A DNA stretch of 64,000 nucleotides from JAOPZW01 sp963803375 (GTDB lineage: Bacteria > Actinomycetota > Thermoleophilia > Solirubrobacterales > Solirubrobacteraceae), in assembly GCA_963803375.1 (NCBI GenBank), contig CAWDMB010000008.1, positions 310,001 to 374,000 on the forward strand, read 5' to 3'. Numbering within the stretch: position 1 is the first letter of the stretch; the number at the start of each line of letters is the position of its first letter. A model generated the notes under the pieces. It worked only from the letters and a program-made list of their open reading frames with translations, was not told where the DNA came from and made no database searches. The position numbers were made by a program, and so were the translations under genes. Shown here one piece after another: positions 7,993 through 15,423 of this stretch.

Positions 7993-8760
7993 ATGGCCGG
8001 CGGCATGGGCGGACGCTTCTCCACCGTCATCAAGTCGAAGATCTCGCGCATGCTCGACCGGGCCGAGGACCCGGGCGAGACGCTCGACTACAGCTACCAG
8101 AGGCAGCTCGAGTCGCTGCAGAACGTCAAGAAGGGCATCGCGGACGTCGTCACGGCCAAGAAGCGCCTGCAGATGCAGTCCTCCAAGCTCGAGGGCTCGG
8201 TGGTCAAGCTCGACACCCAGGCCCGCCAGGCGCTCGGCGCCGGCAACGAGGAGCTGGCCCGCGTCGCGCTGGAGCGCAAGAACGTCGCCCAGAGCGAGCT
8301 GCAGTCGCTCGACCAGCAGGTCACCGAGCTCGAGGGCCAGCAGGAGAAGCTGACCGACTCCGAGCAGAAGCTGCGCGCGAAGATCGAATCATTCCGCACC
8401 AAGAAGGAGGTCATCAAGGCGCAGTACTCGGCCGCCGAGGCGCAGGTCCGCATCGGCGAGGCCGCCACGGGCGTCGGCGAGCAGATGGCCGACGTCGGGC
8501 TGGCCATGCAGCGCGCCACCGACAAGACCGAGGAGATGCGCGCCCGCGCGGACGCGGTCTCCGAGCTCGAGGCCGCCGGCACGTTCGACGACCTCACCGC
8601 GCTCGGGCCCGGCCAGGATGACATCGACCGCCAGCTCTCCGAGCTCTCGAGCACGTCGCAGGTCGATGACGAGCTCTCGAAGATGAAGGCCGAACTCGGC
8701 TCGGGCCGGCCCGCGCCGGGCGCGGAGTCCAAGCAGCTCGGCGAGGGTGGCACCGCATGA
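7993..8760 (+). CDS. pspA: PspA/IM30 family membrane-stress protein
   Basis: A 255-residue, almost wholly alpha-helical, highly charged protein. The amphipathic N-terminus (FSTVIKSKISRMLDRAEDPGETLDYSYQRQLE) and long coiled-coil (about 40-180) are typical of PspA/IM30 (ESCRT-III superfamily). It should bind stressed inner membrane and limit proton leakage. The strong GAGGAGG at 7982 and TACGCT at 7953 give a standard leadered promoter and ribosome-binding site, unlike many neighbours. The last bases overlap the pspAA start (ATGA). The other actinobacterial Psp partners, pspAB and htpX, lie about 5 kb away. Confidence 0.93.
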   Translation: MAGGMGGRFSTVIKSKISRMLDRAEDPGETLDYSYQRQLESLQNVKKGIADVVTAKKRLQMQSSKLEGSVVKLDTQARQALGAGNEELARVALERKNVAQSELQSLDQQVTELEGQQEKLTDSEQKLRAKIESFRTKKEVIKAQYSAAEAQVRIGEAATGVGEQMADVGLAMQRATDKTEEMRARADAVSELEAAGTFDDLTALGPGQDDIDRQLSELSSTSQVDDELSKMKAELGSGRPAPGAESKQLGEGGTA

Positions 8761-9050
8761 TCGTGCGGATCTCCAACGAGGGCCAGTACGAGCTCGACGA
8801 CGGCCAGCACACCCGCCTCAACGAGCTCGACGACGCCGTCGTTGCGGCCGTCGACGCGGGCGACGAGGACGGCTTCCTCGAGGGCTACGAGGAGCTGCTG
8901 CGGTTCGTCCGCACCGAGGGCCGCGAGCTCGGCGACGACGACCTACACCCCTCGGACTTCATCCTCCCGCCGTCCGACCTCGGCTTCGCGGAGGCCGGGG
9001 AGGAGTTCACGGGCGACGGGCTGATCCCTGAGCCCGAGCCTGCGGCATAG
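8757..9050 (+). CDS. pspAA: PspA-associated protein PspAA
   Basis: A 97-residue acidic protein starting MIVRISNEGQYELDDG, the hallmark opening of the actinobacterial PspAA family found directly after pspA. The middle is rich in Asp/Glu and Leu; the tail (FTGDGLIPEPEPAA) ends in the proline/glutamate-rich style of this family. It overlaps pspA by 4 nt (ATGA), implying translational coupling. The exact biochemical role is unknown; it is taken as a partner or modulator of PspA from conserved linkage. Confidence 0.82.
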   Translation: MIVRISNEGQYELDDGQHTRLNELDDAVVAAVDAGDEDGFLEGYEELLRFVRTEGRELGDDDLHPSDFILPPSDLGFAEAGEEFTGDGLIPEPEPAA

Positions 9051-9057
9051 CTCGGCG

Positions 9058-10278
9058 TCAGCGCCGGGCGAGCAGGGTCTCGCCGACCCAGCCGCCGCGG
9101 GTCGCGCCCGGCGGGATCGCCCAGACGCCCGAGCCGACGTGCTTGATGTACTCCATGAGGGCATCGATCGTTCCGAGCCCGCGCTGGACGCGGACGAAGG
9201 CCTCGGGGTCGCGCTGGAAGGAGAGGAAGAAGAGCCCGGCGTCGAGCTGGCCGAGGCGGTCGTCGAGGCCGTCCGTGAACGAGTAGCCGCGGCGCAGCAG
9301 CTTCGCCCCGCCGTTGGCCGCGGGCGCGGCCAGGCGCACGTGGCTGTCGGTCGGCAGGCGCTCGGGCTCCGGCGTGGCGAACTCGTCGCGCTCGCCGAGC
9401 GGCGCCCCGGACGCCTTGTGGCGGCCGATCGTCTGCTCCTGGTCGCCCAGGGAGGCGCGGTCCCAGACCTCGATGAGCATGCGAATGCGCCGGGCGACGA
9501 GGTAGGTGCCGCCGCGCAGCCAGGCGGGCTCGCCGGATCGGTCGCCGGCCACCCACACATGGCGGTCGACGGCGCGCTCGTCCTCGGCCTTGAGATTCGC
9601 GGTGCCGTCCTTGAAGCCCATCAGGTTGCGCGGCGTGGTCTGCGCCCGGCTCGTCGAGGACGTGCGTCCGAAGCCCAGCTGCGACCAGCGCACGGTCACG
9701 ACGCCGCGTCCGATGCGGGCGAGGTTGCGCACGGCGTGGAAGGCGACCTGCGGGTCGTCGGCGCACGCCTGCACGCACAGGTCCCCGCCGCTGCGGGCCG
9801 GGTCGAGCTCGTCGCCGGGCAGGGCCGGGAGCGCGCGCAGCGGGCTCGGGCGCCGCGAGGCCAGGCCGAAGCGGTCGTCGAAGAGCGACGGCCCGAGGCC
9901 GAAGGTCACCGTCAGGTGGGCCGGCGTGAGCCCGAGGGCCTCGCCGGTGTCCGCGGGCGGAGCCAGCGGCTCGCGGGCGGCGTCGCCCACCGGCCGTCCT
10001 GCGGTCATCCGCTCGGCCGCGACCGACCAGGCGCGCAGCAGGTCGCGCAGGTCGCCGGCGCGCAGGCCGTCCTCCACGTCGAAGGCGGCGAAGTGCAGGC
10101 GGTCCTGGGCCGGCGTGACGATGCCGGCCTGGTGGCGCCCGTGGAAGGGCACGGTCTGCTCGTCGCCCGCGGAGCGGTCGGGGCCGCCGTCGCGGCCGAG
10201 CGCGAACCCGCCCCCCGCCGCGGCGGCGACCCCGCCGGCCCCGGCCGACGCGAGCAGCGTGCGGCGCGTGACGCCCAT
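9058..10278 (-). CDS. efeB: Dyp-type heme peroxidase / deferrochelatase EfeB
   Basis: A 406-residue precursor with a twin-arginine signal (TRRTLLASAGAGGVAAAA), so it is exported folded. DyP-family landmarks include NLMGFKDGTANLK (GxxDG motif with distal aspartate), RIRMLIEVWDR and the C-terminal GLFFLSFQRDPEAFVRVQR. EfeB oxidises ferrous iron or strips iron from heme outside the membrane to feed the EfeU permease. It lies 2 nt after the efeUO fusion gene and is certainly cotranscribed with it. It is convergent with pspAA. Confidence 0.93.
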   Translation of the reverse strand: MGVTRRTLLASAGAGGVAAAAGGGFALGRDGGPDRSAGDEQTVPFHGRHQAGIVTPAQDRLHFAAFDVEDGLRAGDLRDLLRAWSVAAERMTAGRPVGDAAREPLAPPADTGEALGLTPAHLTVTFGLGPSLFDDRFGLASRRPSPLRALPALPGDELDPARSGGDLCVQACADDPQVAFHAVRNLARIGRGVVTVRWSQLGFGRTSSTSRAQTTPRNLMGFKDGTANLKAEDERAVDRHVWVAGDRSGEPAWLRGGTYLVARRIRMLIEVWDRASLGDQEQTIGRHKASGAPLGERDEFATPEPERLPTDSHVRLAAPAANGGAKLLRRGYSFTDGLDDRLGQLDAGLFFLSFQRDPEAFVRVQRGLGTIDALMEYIKHVGSGVWAIPPGATRGGWVGETLLARR

Positions 10279-10280
10279 CG

Positions 10281-12224
10281 CTACCCCGCCAGCGCCTTGG
10301 CCGGGGCCCGCGACAACGGCTCGGCGAGCGCGTCGATGACCTCGCTGAGGCGCCGCACGTCGGTCCTGGCCAGGTCGGTGTACGGCACGAAGGCGCCGCC
10401 GCGCCGGTGCGGGCGCAGCGCCGCGTCGACGAGGCCGAAGCGACGCTCGATCTCGCCCGTCAGCGACGGGTCCTTGGTCGCCAGCGCCGGGCGGATCGCG
10501 TCGAACGCGGCGCGCGCGCCCTCCACGTTCGCCTGGAAGTCGAGCAGGTCGAGGTGCGAGTAGCGCTCCTCCTCGCCCGTGATCTTCGACTTGGAGACCT
10601 CGCCCAGCAGCTCGTTGGCGCCGTTGCCGACCTGCGCAGGCTCCAGCTTCACGCCGCGCACGAGCCGCCGGAGCTTGCGCGCGTCGGCCACCAGCCCGTC
10701 GGCCAGGGCCGCTGTGCGGTTCGTCGTCCGCCGCACCCAGAGCTTGCGCTCGATCGGGTGAAAGCCCGTCCACCGCGACCGGGGGACGTCGTTGGCCCGC
10801 GCGTCGATGCGCGGATCGAGGTCGCCGAAGCTCTCGGCCACGGGCTCGACGCGCTCGTACGGCACGCGCGCGACGGCGTACGCGCGGCGCGCGGCGGCGA
10901 GGTCCCCGCGGGCGAGAACGTCGCGCAGGCCCTCGGCGCCGGTGACGAGCGCCGCCGTCTCGCGCTCCAGGAAGGCGCGGTAGCCGTCGACGCCGCGCTG
11001 CAGCTCGGGGGCGAGCACCGTCTCGGCGCGGGCGCCGCCGACGACCAGCGAGCCCGCCTCCCGTGCTCCGCCCGGGCAGCGCAGCCTGTAGCGGCCGGGC
11101 TGGAGCGTGAGCGAGAAGCGCCCGGTCAGGCCGCTGGTCAGGTTCTCGGCCTCGGCCAGCGTACGGTCGCCGTCCAGCAGCTCGTACTCGGTGACCTTCG
11201 ACGACCCGCGGTTGGTGACGACGAAGCTGGTCGGCCCGGCCGCCAGCCTGAGGTTGGCGGGCTCGCAGCCGGCGTCGGAGAGCCCCACCGCGACGGTCCG
11301 GCCGGCCCCGCCGGCGGCGACCGCGGAGCCGGTCTCCTCGCCGCCGCCGAGCGACCCGACGAGCAGCACGACCGGGGCGGCCACCACCGCGGCGCCCGCC
11401 ACGGTCGAGCGCACGCGGGGGCGCACGGCGTCCGGCGCGAGGACGATCGCCAGCATCGGGATCGCGTAGAGCAGCCAGCCGACGACCTCGATGACGTTCG
11501 GCCGGGGCTGGATGCCGAGGATGCCCGTGACGAGCGACTCCCAGATCGTGCCGGGTCGCACGATCGCGCTGAGGTCGAGCGCCTGGGCTTGGCCGCCTAC
11601 GACCCAGCCCGCCTCGGCCGCCGTGTGCAGCGACGAGGCGACCAGGCCGGCGGCCACGAGCACGAGGACGGCGCCGGTGGCGCGGAAGAAGCGCGAGAGG
11701 TTCAGGCGCAGGCCGCCGCGATAGATCCCGTAGCCCAGGCCGACGGCGGCGACGAGGCCGAGGACGACCCCGAGGCCCGCGGGCACCGGGTCGGTCGCGT
11801 CGTTGAAGGCGGCGAGCAGGAAGACCGCCGTCTCGAAGCCCTCGCGCAGCACGGCCAGGAAGGCCATCGCCACGAGCGCCATCGCCGAGCCCTGCGCCAG
11901 CGCGCCCGCGGCGTGCTCCTGCAGTTGGCCCTTGAGGCCGCGCGCGTGCTCGGTCATCCAGACGATCATGTAGGTGACCATCGCGACCGCCACGAGGGCC
12001 ACGACGGTCTCGAGTCCCTCCTGCTGGCGGTGCGGGAGCCCGTTGCCGATCGCCCGCAGCACGACCGCCACGGCGACGCAGAGCAGCACGGCGAGGCCGA
12101 CGCCGAGCCACATCGAGCGCAGGGCGTCCGGCCGCCCCTCGCGGCGAAGGAAGGCGGCGATGATGCCGACGATGAGCGAGGCCTCCAGGCCCTCGCGCAG
12201 CGCGATCACGAACGTCGTAAGCAC
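10281..12224 (-). CDS. efeU/efeO: EfeU-EfeO fusion: FTR1-type iron permease joined to cupredoxin-M75 domain
   Basis: One 647-residue polypeptide contains two proteins that are usually separate. Residues 1 to about 275 are the FTR1/EfeU permease with about seven membrane helices and both REXXE iron-binding motifs (REGLEAS near 10, REGFETA near 130). After a short alanine/glycine linker comes a cupredoxin-like domain (about 300-390) and then an M75/imelysin EfeO domain. The latter has its HXXE motif in FHPIERKLWV near residue 490. EfeO normally carries its own signal peptide; here the permease provides membrane anchoring. The start is GTG, 5 nt after GGAGG. It is followed by efeB. It should import ferrous/ferric iron. 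Upstream lies a TTAGG/CCTAA iron-box-like palindrome. Confidence 0.92.
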   Translation of the reverse strand: MLTTFVIALREGLEASLIVGIIAAFLRREGRPDALRSMWLGVGLAVLLCVAVAVVLRAIGNGLPHRQQEGLETVVALVAVAMVTYMIVWMTEHARGLKGQLQEHAAGALAQGSAMALVAMAFLAVLREGFETAVFLLAAFNDATDPVPAGLGVVLGLVAAVGLGYGIYRGGLRLNLSRFFRATGAVLVLVAAGLVASSLHTAAEAGWVVGGQAQALDLSAIVRPGTIWESLVTGILGIQPRPNVIEVVGWLLYAIPMLAIVLAPDAVRPRVRSTVAGAAVVAAPVVLLVGSLGGGEETGSAVAAGGAGRTVAVGLSDAGCEPANLRLAAGPTSFVVTNRGSSKVTEYELLDGDRTLAEAENLTSGLTGRFSLTLQPGRYRLRCPGGAREAGSLVVGGARAETVLAPELQRGVDGYRAFLERETAALVTGAEGLRDVLARGDLAAARRAYAVARVPYERVEPVAESFGDLDPRIDARANDVPRSRWTGFHPIERKLWVRRTTNRTAALADGLVADARKLRRLVRGVKLEPAQVGNGANELLGEVSKSKITGEEERYSHLDLLDFQANVEGARAAFDAIRPALATKDPSLTGEIERRFGLVDAALRPHRRGGAFVPYTDLARTDVRRLSEVIDALAEPLSRAPAKALAG

Positions 12225-12244
12225 ATCGGCCTCCGGAGGTGGAC

Positions 12245-12280
12245 GTTAGGTGACCCTAATCGATGGTCGGGCACCCTAAC
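12245..12280 (-). promoter_or_regulatory. Candidate DtxR/IdeR-type iron box in the efeUOB promoter
   Basis: The palindrome TTAGGTGACCCTAA (12246-12259) is followed by a second CCTAA (12275-12279); the outer copies also form GTTAGGTG/CACCCTAAC. TTAGG/CCTAA halves are the core of DtxR/IdeR boxes; about 13 of 19 positions match the consensus TTAGGTTAGGCTAACCTAA. A minus-strand TAGGGT hexamer (12253-12258) inside the palindrome could be the efeUO -10, so an iron-loaded repressor would block it. The regulator is not in this window. Confidence 0.55.
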
Positions 12281-12334
12281 ACGTATCCCGACCGGAGCGG
12301 TCGGTCATCGCTCGGTCTGCCAGGATGGCGGGCG

Positions 12335-13651
12335 ATGGCCGACGCGCTCCTCGAGGACCTGCTGGACTGGCTGCGGATCCCGTCGATCTCGACCGGTGGC
12401 GGGCGCCCCCAGGACCTCGAGCGCGCCGCGGCCTGGGTCGTCGAGCGCGTGCTCGCCGCCGGGGGCGAGGCGAGCGTCGTGGCCACCGCCGGCCACCCGC
12501 TCGCGGTGGGCGAGCTGCGCGCGGCCGACCCGGGCGCGCCGACCGTTCTCGCCTACGGCCACTACGACGTCCAGTCGCCCGGCCCCCTGGAGGCGTGGAC
12601 ATCGCCGCCGTTCGAGCCCGACGTCCGTGACGGACGCGTCTACGCGCGTGGCGCGGCCGACGACAAGGGCAACGTCCTGCCGCTCCTGCACGTCGCCTGC
12701 GCGCTGGCGCGCGACGGCGCGCTGCCGGTCCACGTCCGCGTCCTCGTCGAGGGTGAGGAGGAGGCGGGCTCGGCCTCTGTGGCCGAGTGGGTGGGCGCCG
12801 ACGAGCGCGGCGCGGACTGCGCGATCGTCTTCGACTCGGGCATGGTCGACGAGCGCACGCCGGCCGTGACCGTCGGCCTGCGCGGCCTCGTCATGGCGGC
12901 CCTCGAGGTCCGCACGGCCGCCCGCGACCTGCACTCGGGGATCTACGGGGGCTCGGCGCTCAACGCGCTCCACGCGCTGCACGCGATCCTCGACGCCGTG
13001 GTGCCGGGCGCCGACGGGCGTCTGCGCGAGGAGCTGCGGGCCGGCGTCGCGCCGCCGTCGGAGGCCGAGCGCGCATCGTGGGCGCGCCTGCCCGCCGGCG
13101 CCGAGGTGCTCGCCGCCGCCGGCGCGCGGCCGGCCTACCCGGGCGCGGGCGCGGAGTACTACGAGCGCAACGGCGCGGACGCCTCGCTCGACGTCCATGC
13201 GGTGGCCGGCAGCGAGCCGCGCACGATGGTCCCGGCGGTTGCGCGCGCGACGCTCTCGCAGCGCCTGGCCCCGGGCCAGGATCCCGAGGCGATCGCCGCG
13301 ACGCTCGAGCGCCTGCTGCGCGTCGCGCTGCCGGAGGGCGCCGATCTGACGGTGGCCGATCTGCACCTCGCCGCGCCCGTCCTCTTCGCCCCGGACGAGC
13401 CGGCGATCGCGCTCGCCGCCGGGGCACTCGAGCGCGCGTGCGGCGTCGCCCCGGCGCTCGTGCGCTCGGGCGGAACGATCCCGGTTGTGGCCGAGCTCGC
13501 CGCGCGCGGCGTCCCCGTCGTCGTCACCGGCTTCGCGACCGAGGACGACGCCTTCCACGCTCCGAACGAGTCGTTTCGCGTCGAGGGCCTGCGCCAGGGC
13601 GAGGCGGCGGCGCGCGAGCTGCTGGCCGCGATGGCGGCCCTGCCGCGCTAG
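12335..13651 (+). CDS. M20 family metallopeptidase (dipeptidase type)
   Basis: A 438-residue cytosolic M20 peptidase without a signal peptide. Metal and catalytic motifs visible are GHYDVQ (first Zn ligand and Asp), GAADDKGN (bridging Asp), LVEGEEEAGS (catalytic and metal Glu pair) and the final FHAPNESFRVE with a His ligand. The insert between about 180 and 290 is the dimerisation domain. Members hydrolyse di- or short peptides or N-acyl amino acids. I chose the ATG at 12335 (MADALLEDLLDWLRIPSIS). An upstream in-frame GTG would start inside the iron box. CAGGAT 8 nt before the ATG is a weak -10 candidate. Confidence 0.88.
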   Translation: MADALLEDLLDWLRIPSISTGGGRPQDLERAAAWVVERVLAAGGEASVVATAGHPLAVGELRAADPGAPTVLAYGHYDVQSPGPLEAWTSPPFEPDVRDGRVYARGAADDKGNVLPLLHVACALARDGALPVHVRVLVEGEEEAGSASVAEWVGADERGADCAIVFDSGMVDERTPAVTVGLRGLVMAALEVRTAARDLHSGIYGGSALNALHALHAILDAVVPGADGRLREELRAGVAPPSEAERASWARLPAGAEVLAAAGARPAYPGAGAEYYERNGADASLDVHAVAGSEPRTMVPAVARATLSQRLAPGQDPEAIAATLERLLRVALPEGADLTVADLHLAAPVLFAPDEPAIALAAGALERACGVAPALVRSGGTIPVVAELAARGVPVVVTGFATEDDAFHAPNESFRVEGLRQGEAAARELLAAMAALPR

Positions 13652-13814
13652 GCCCAGCGCAGGCGGCGCAGGGATGAGCGCGCCGCCGCGAGGCCCTCGA
13701 GCAGCATGAAGGTCAGGACCACGATCGTGGTCGCTCAGCGATGCGCGCGGGCAGGCGCGCGAAGCGGTGCCCGCGGACGTGGAGCACCCGCGTCGGCCCG
13801 ACGCGGCCTTGCGC

Positions 13815-14387
13815 TCAGATCGGGATGCCCCACAGCGGGAACCAGCGCTCGAGCTCGGCCTCGAACGGCAGCTCGTCCCCGACCATGGCCTTCACCTGGA
13901 GCTCGCGCTCGTTGTCGCGCTGCTTGTCGCCGCCCGCGGGCACGAACGGGTACCAGGTCCCCCGCTTGTAGTTGTAGATGAAGTACAGCGGGCGGCCCTG
14001 GGCGTCGCCGAAGGCGAAGACGGCACAGAGCACGCGGTCGTTGTAGCCGCCGACGGCGAGCGCGTCGCTGACCGCGTTGACGCCGACGACGAGGTCCTCG
14101 AGATCGGCGTCGCGGATGATCATCCAGCGGTAGCCGAACTCGTCGTCGCGGGTCTCGATCGTTGAGCCCGTCTCCTCGCCCGTGCCCTTCAGGACCTCCT
14201 CCATCTCGGCCACGATCTGGGCGAAGGAGCCGGTTGCCAGCGGCTGGAAGACGATCCCCGCCGCGCCGCGCGTCGTGATGCCCTGCGCGGTCTCGAGGCC
14301 GATGTAGGCCGTCGAGAGCGCGAACAGCCGGTCGGGCGCCGGGCCCGCGACCTTGCGCCGGCCGAGCAGCGCGTCCAGGAAGCCCAT
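13815..14387 (-). CDS. pspAB: PspA-associated protein PspAB
   Basis: A 190-residue soluble protein beginning MGFLDALLGRRKVAG and PDRLFALSTAYIGLET, the signature of the actinobacterial PspAB family, which is regularly linked to htpX. Further conserved-looking segments are DEFGYRWMIIRD and YFIYNYKRGTWYPFVP. It follows htpX by 11 nt and belongs to the same module as pspA-pspAA, about 5 kb away. Function is unknown beyond that association. It may also have its own leaderless promoter (TAGCCT 8 nt upstream, made from the htpX stop codon). Confidence 0.85.
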   Translation of the reverse strand: MGFLDALLGRRKVAGPAPDRLFALSTAYIGLETAQGITTRGAAGIVFQPLATGSFAQIVAEMEEVLKGTGEETGSTIETRDDEFGYRWMIIRDADLEDLVVGVNAVSDALAVGGYNDRVLCAVFAFGDAQGRPLYFIYNYKRGTWYPFVPAGGDKQRDNERELQVKAMVGDELPFEAELERWFPLWGIPI

Positions 14388-14395
14388 GCCCGTGG

Positions 14396-14401
14396 AGGCT
14401 A
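14396..14401 (-). promoter_or_regulatory. Candidate -10 (TAGCCT) of pspAB built on the htpX stop codon
   Basis: On the minus strand the TAG stop of htpX is the first half of TAGCCT, which ends 8 nt before the pspAB ATG. No Shine-Dalgarno is present in the 11-nt gap. This may be an internal leaderless promoter or coincidence. Confidence 0.35.
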
Positions 14402-15304
14402 CGCGGCGGCGGGCACGCCCTGCAGCTGGGACTCCAGCCGCGCGAGCGCCGCGATGCGCTTCTCCATCGGCGGATGCGTCGCGAACAGGCCGAAGATCGA
14501 CTGCTTGGTGGTGGCCGGGAAGATGTAGAACGCGTTGAGCTCGGAATGGGCGCGCAGGTCGCTCTGCGGGATGCGCTCCATGCCGCCGCTGATCTTCATG
14601 AGCGCCGAGGCCAGTGCGCTCGGGCGCCCCGTGATGACCGCCGCGCCGCGATCGGCGGCGTACTCGCGATAGCGCGACAGCGCCTGCATGAGGAAGAACG
14701 AGACGACGTAGACGACCAGCGACACGAGGATGATCGCGAGCACGCTCGGGCCGTCGTCGTCGTCGTCCGCGCCGCCGCCGAAGAAGAAGCCGAACTGGAC
14801 GATCATCGAGGCGAGCGAGGCGAAGAAGCTCGCGAGCGTAATGATCGCGACGTCGCGGTTGGCGATGTGCGTGAGCTCGTGGGCGATGACGCCCTCGAGC
14901 TCGCTCGGCGACAGCAGGCGCATGATGCCCGTGGTCGCGCACACCGTCGAGGCCTTCTGCGAGCGCCCCATCGCGAACGCGTTGGGCATCTCGGTGTCGA
15001 CCACGGCGACCTTCGGCTTGGGGAGGTCGGCCTGGATGCACAGGCGCTCGATCATCGCGTGCAGCTCCGGCGCCTCGGCGGGCGAGACCTCGTGCGCGCC
15101 CATCGCCCGCAGGGCGAGCTTGTCGGAGCTGAAGAACTGCAGCGCCAGCAGGCCGCCGGCGACCAGGAGGATCGTGATGCCGCTCGCTCCCGCGGCGAAG
15201 AGCACGCCGACGAGCAGCGCGTAGACGAGGCCGAGGAGCAGCATCGTGACGAGCATCCGGACCTGCAGCCCGGTGTCGCGACCGAACGAGGTGGGGCGGG
15301 ACAT
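14399..15304 (-). CDS. htpX: Zinc metalloprotease HtpX
   Basis: A 301-residue membrane protease of family M48. Two N-terminal hydrophobic helices are followed by the zinc site HELTH (GVIAHELTHIANRD) and a downstream EYAADR with the third ligand glutamate. Two further hydrophobic segments flank an acidic stretch (GGGADDDDDG). HtpX degrades misfolded membrane proteins with the active site facing the cytosol. I chose the ATG at 15304 because TAGAAT ends 7 nt before it; an ATG three codons earlier overlaps that hexamer. Paired with pspAB, as in many Actinobacteria. Confidence 0.93.
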   Translation of the reverse strand: MSRPTSFGRDTGLQVRMLVTMLLLGLVYALLVGVLFAAGASGITILLVAGGLLALQFFSSDKLALRAMGAHEVSPAEAPELHAMIERLCIQADLPKPKVAVVDTEMPNAFAMGRSQKASTVCATTGIMRLLSPSELEGVIAHELTHIANRDVAIITLASFFASLASMIVQFGFFFGGGADDDDDGPSVLAIILVSLVVYVVSFFLMQALSRYREYAADRGAAVITGRPSALASALMKISGGMERIPQSDLRAHSELNAFYIFPATTKQSIFGLFATHPPMEKRIAALARLESQLQGVPAAA

Positions 15305-15311
15305 GTCCCTC

Positions 15312-15317
15312 ATTCTA
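15312..15317 (-). promoter_or_regulatory. Candidate -10 element (TAGAAT) of htpX
   Basis: TAGAAT on the minus strand is separated by 7 nt from the ATG at 15304 and overlaps an alternative ATG at 15313. It therefore favours the downstream start for HtpX. Confidence 0.5.
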
Positions 15318-15423
15318 CGAGAGCGCCGTCAGCATCTCGTCGGTTCCCTACGGAACGTCGGGGCGGGGCCTGCAACCGGCCTTGCGCGAGGGGGGTGGGA
15401 GCCGGGCTAGCATCGCCGCTCGC

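Noticed and set aside
12263..12334. Earlier start (GTG/ATG-type) for the M20 peptidase
   Set aside because: The extra 24 residues are unlike the family and would be encoded by the iron-box region.
13652..13814. Minus-strand hydrophobic tail (TTIVVLTFMLLEGLAAARSS) in the gap after the M20 gene
   Set aside because: Only about 27 codons after a stop, without ribosome-binding site or start context; may be a remnant but too weak to annotate.
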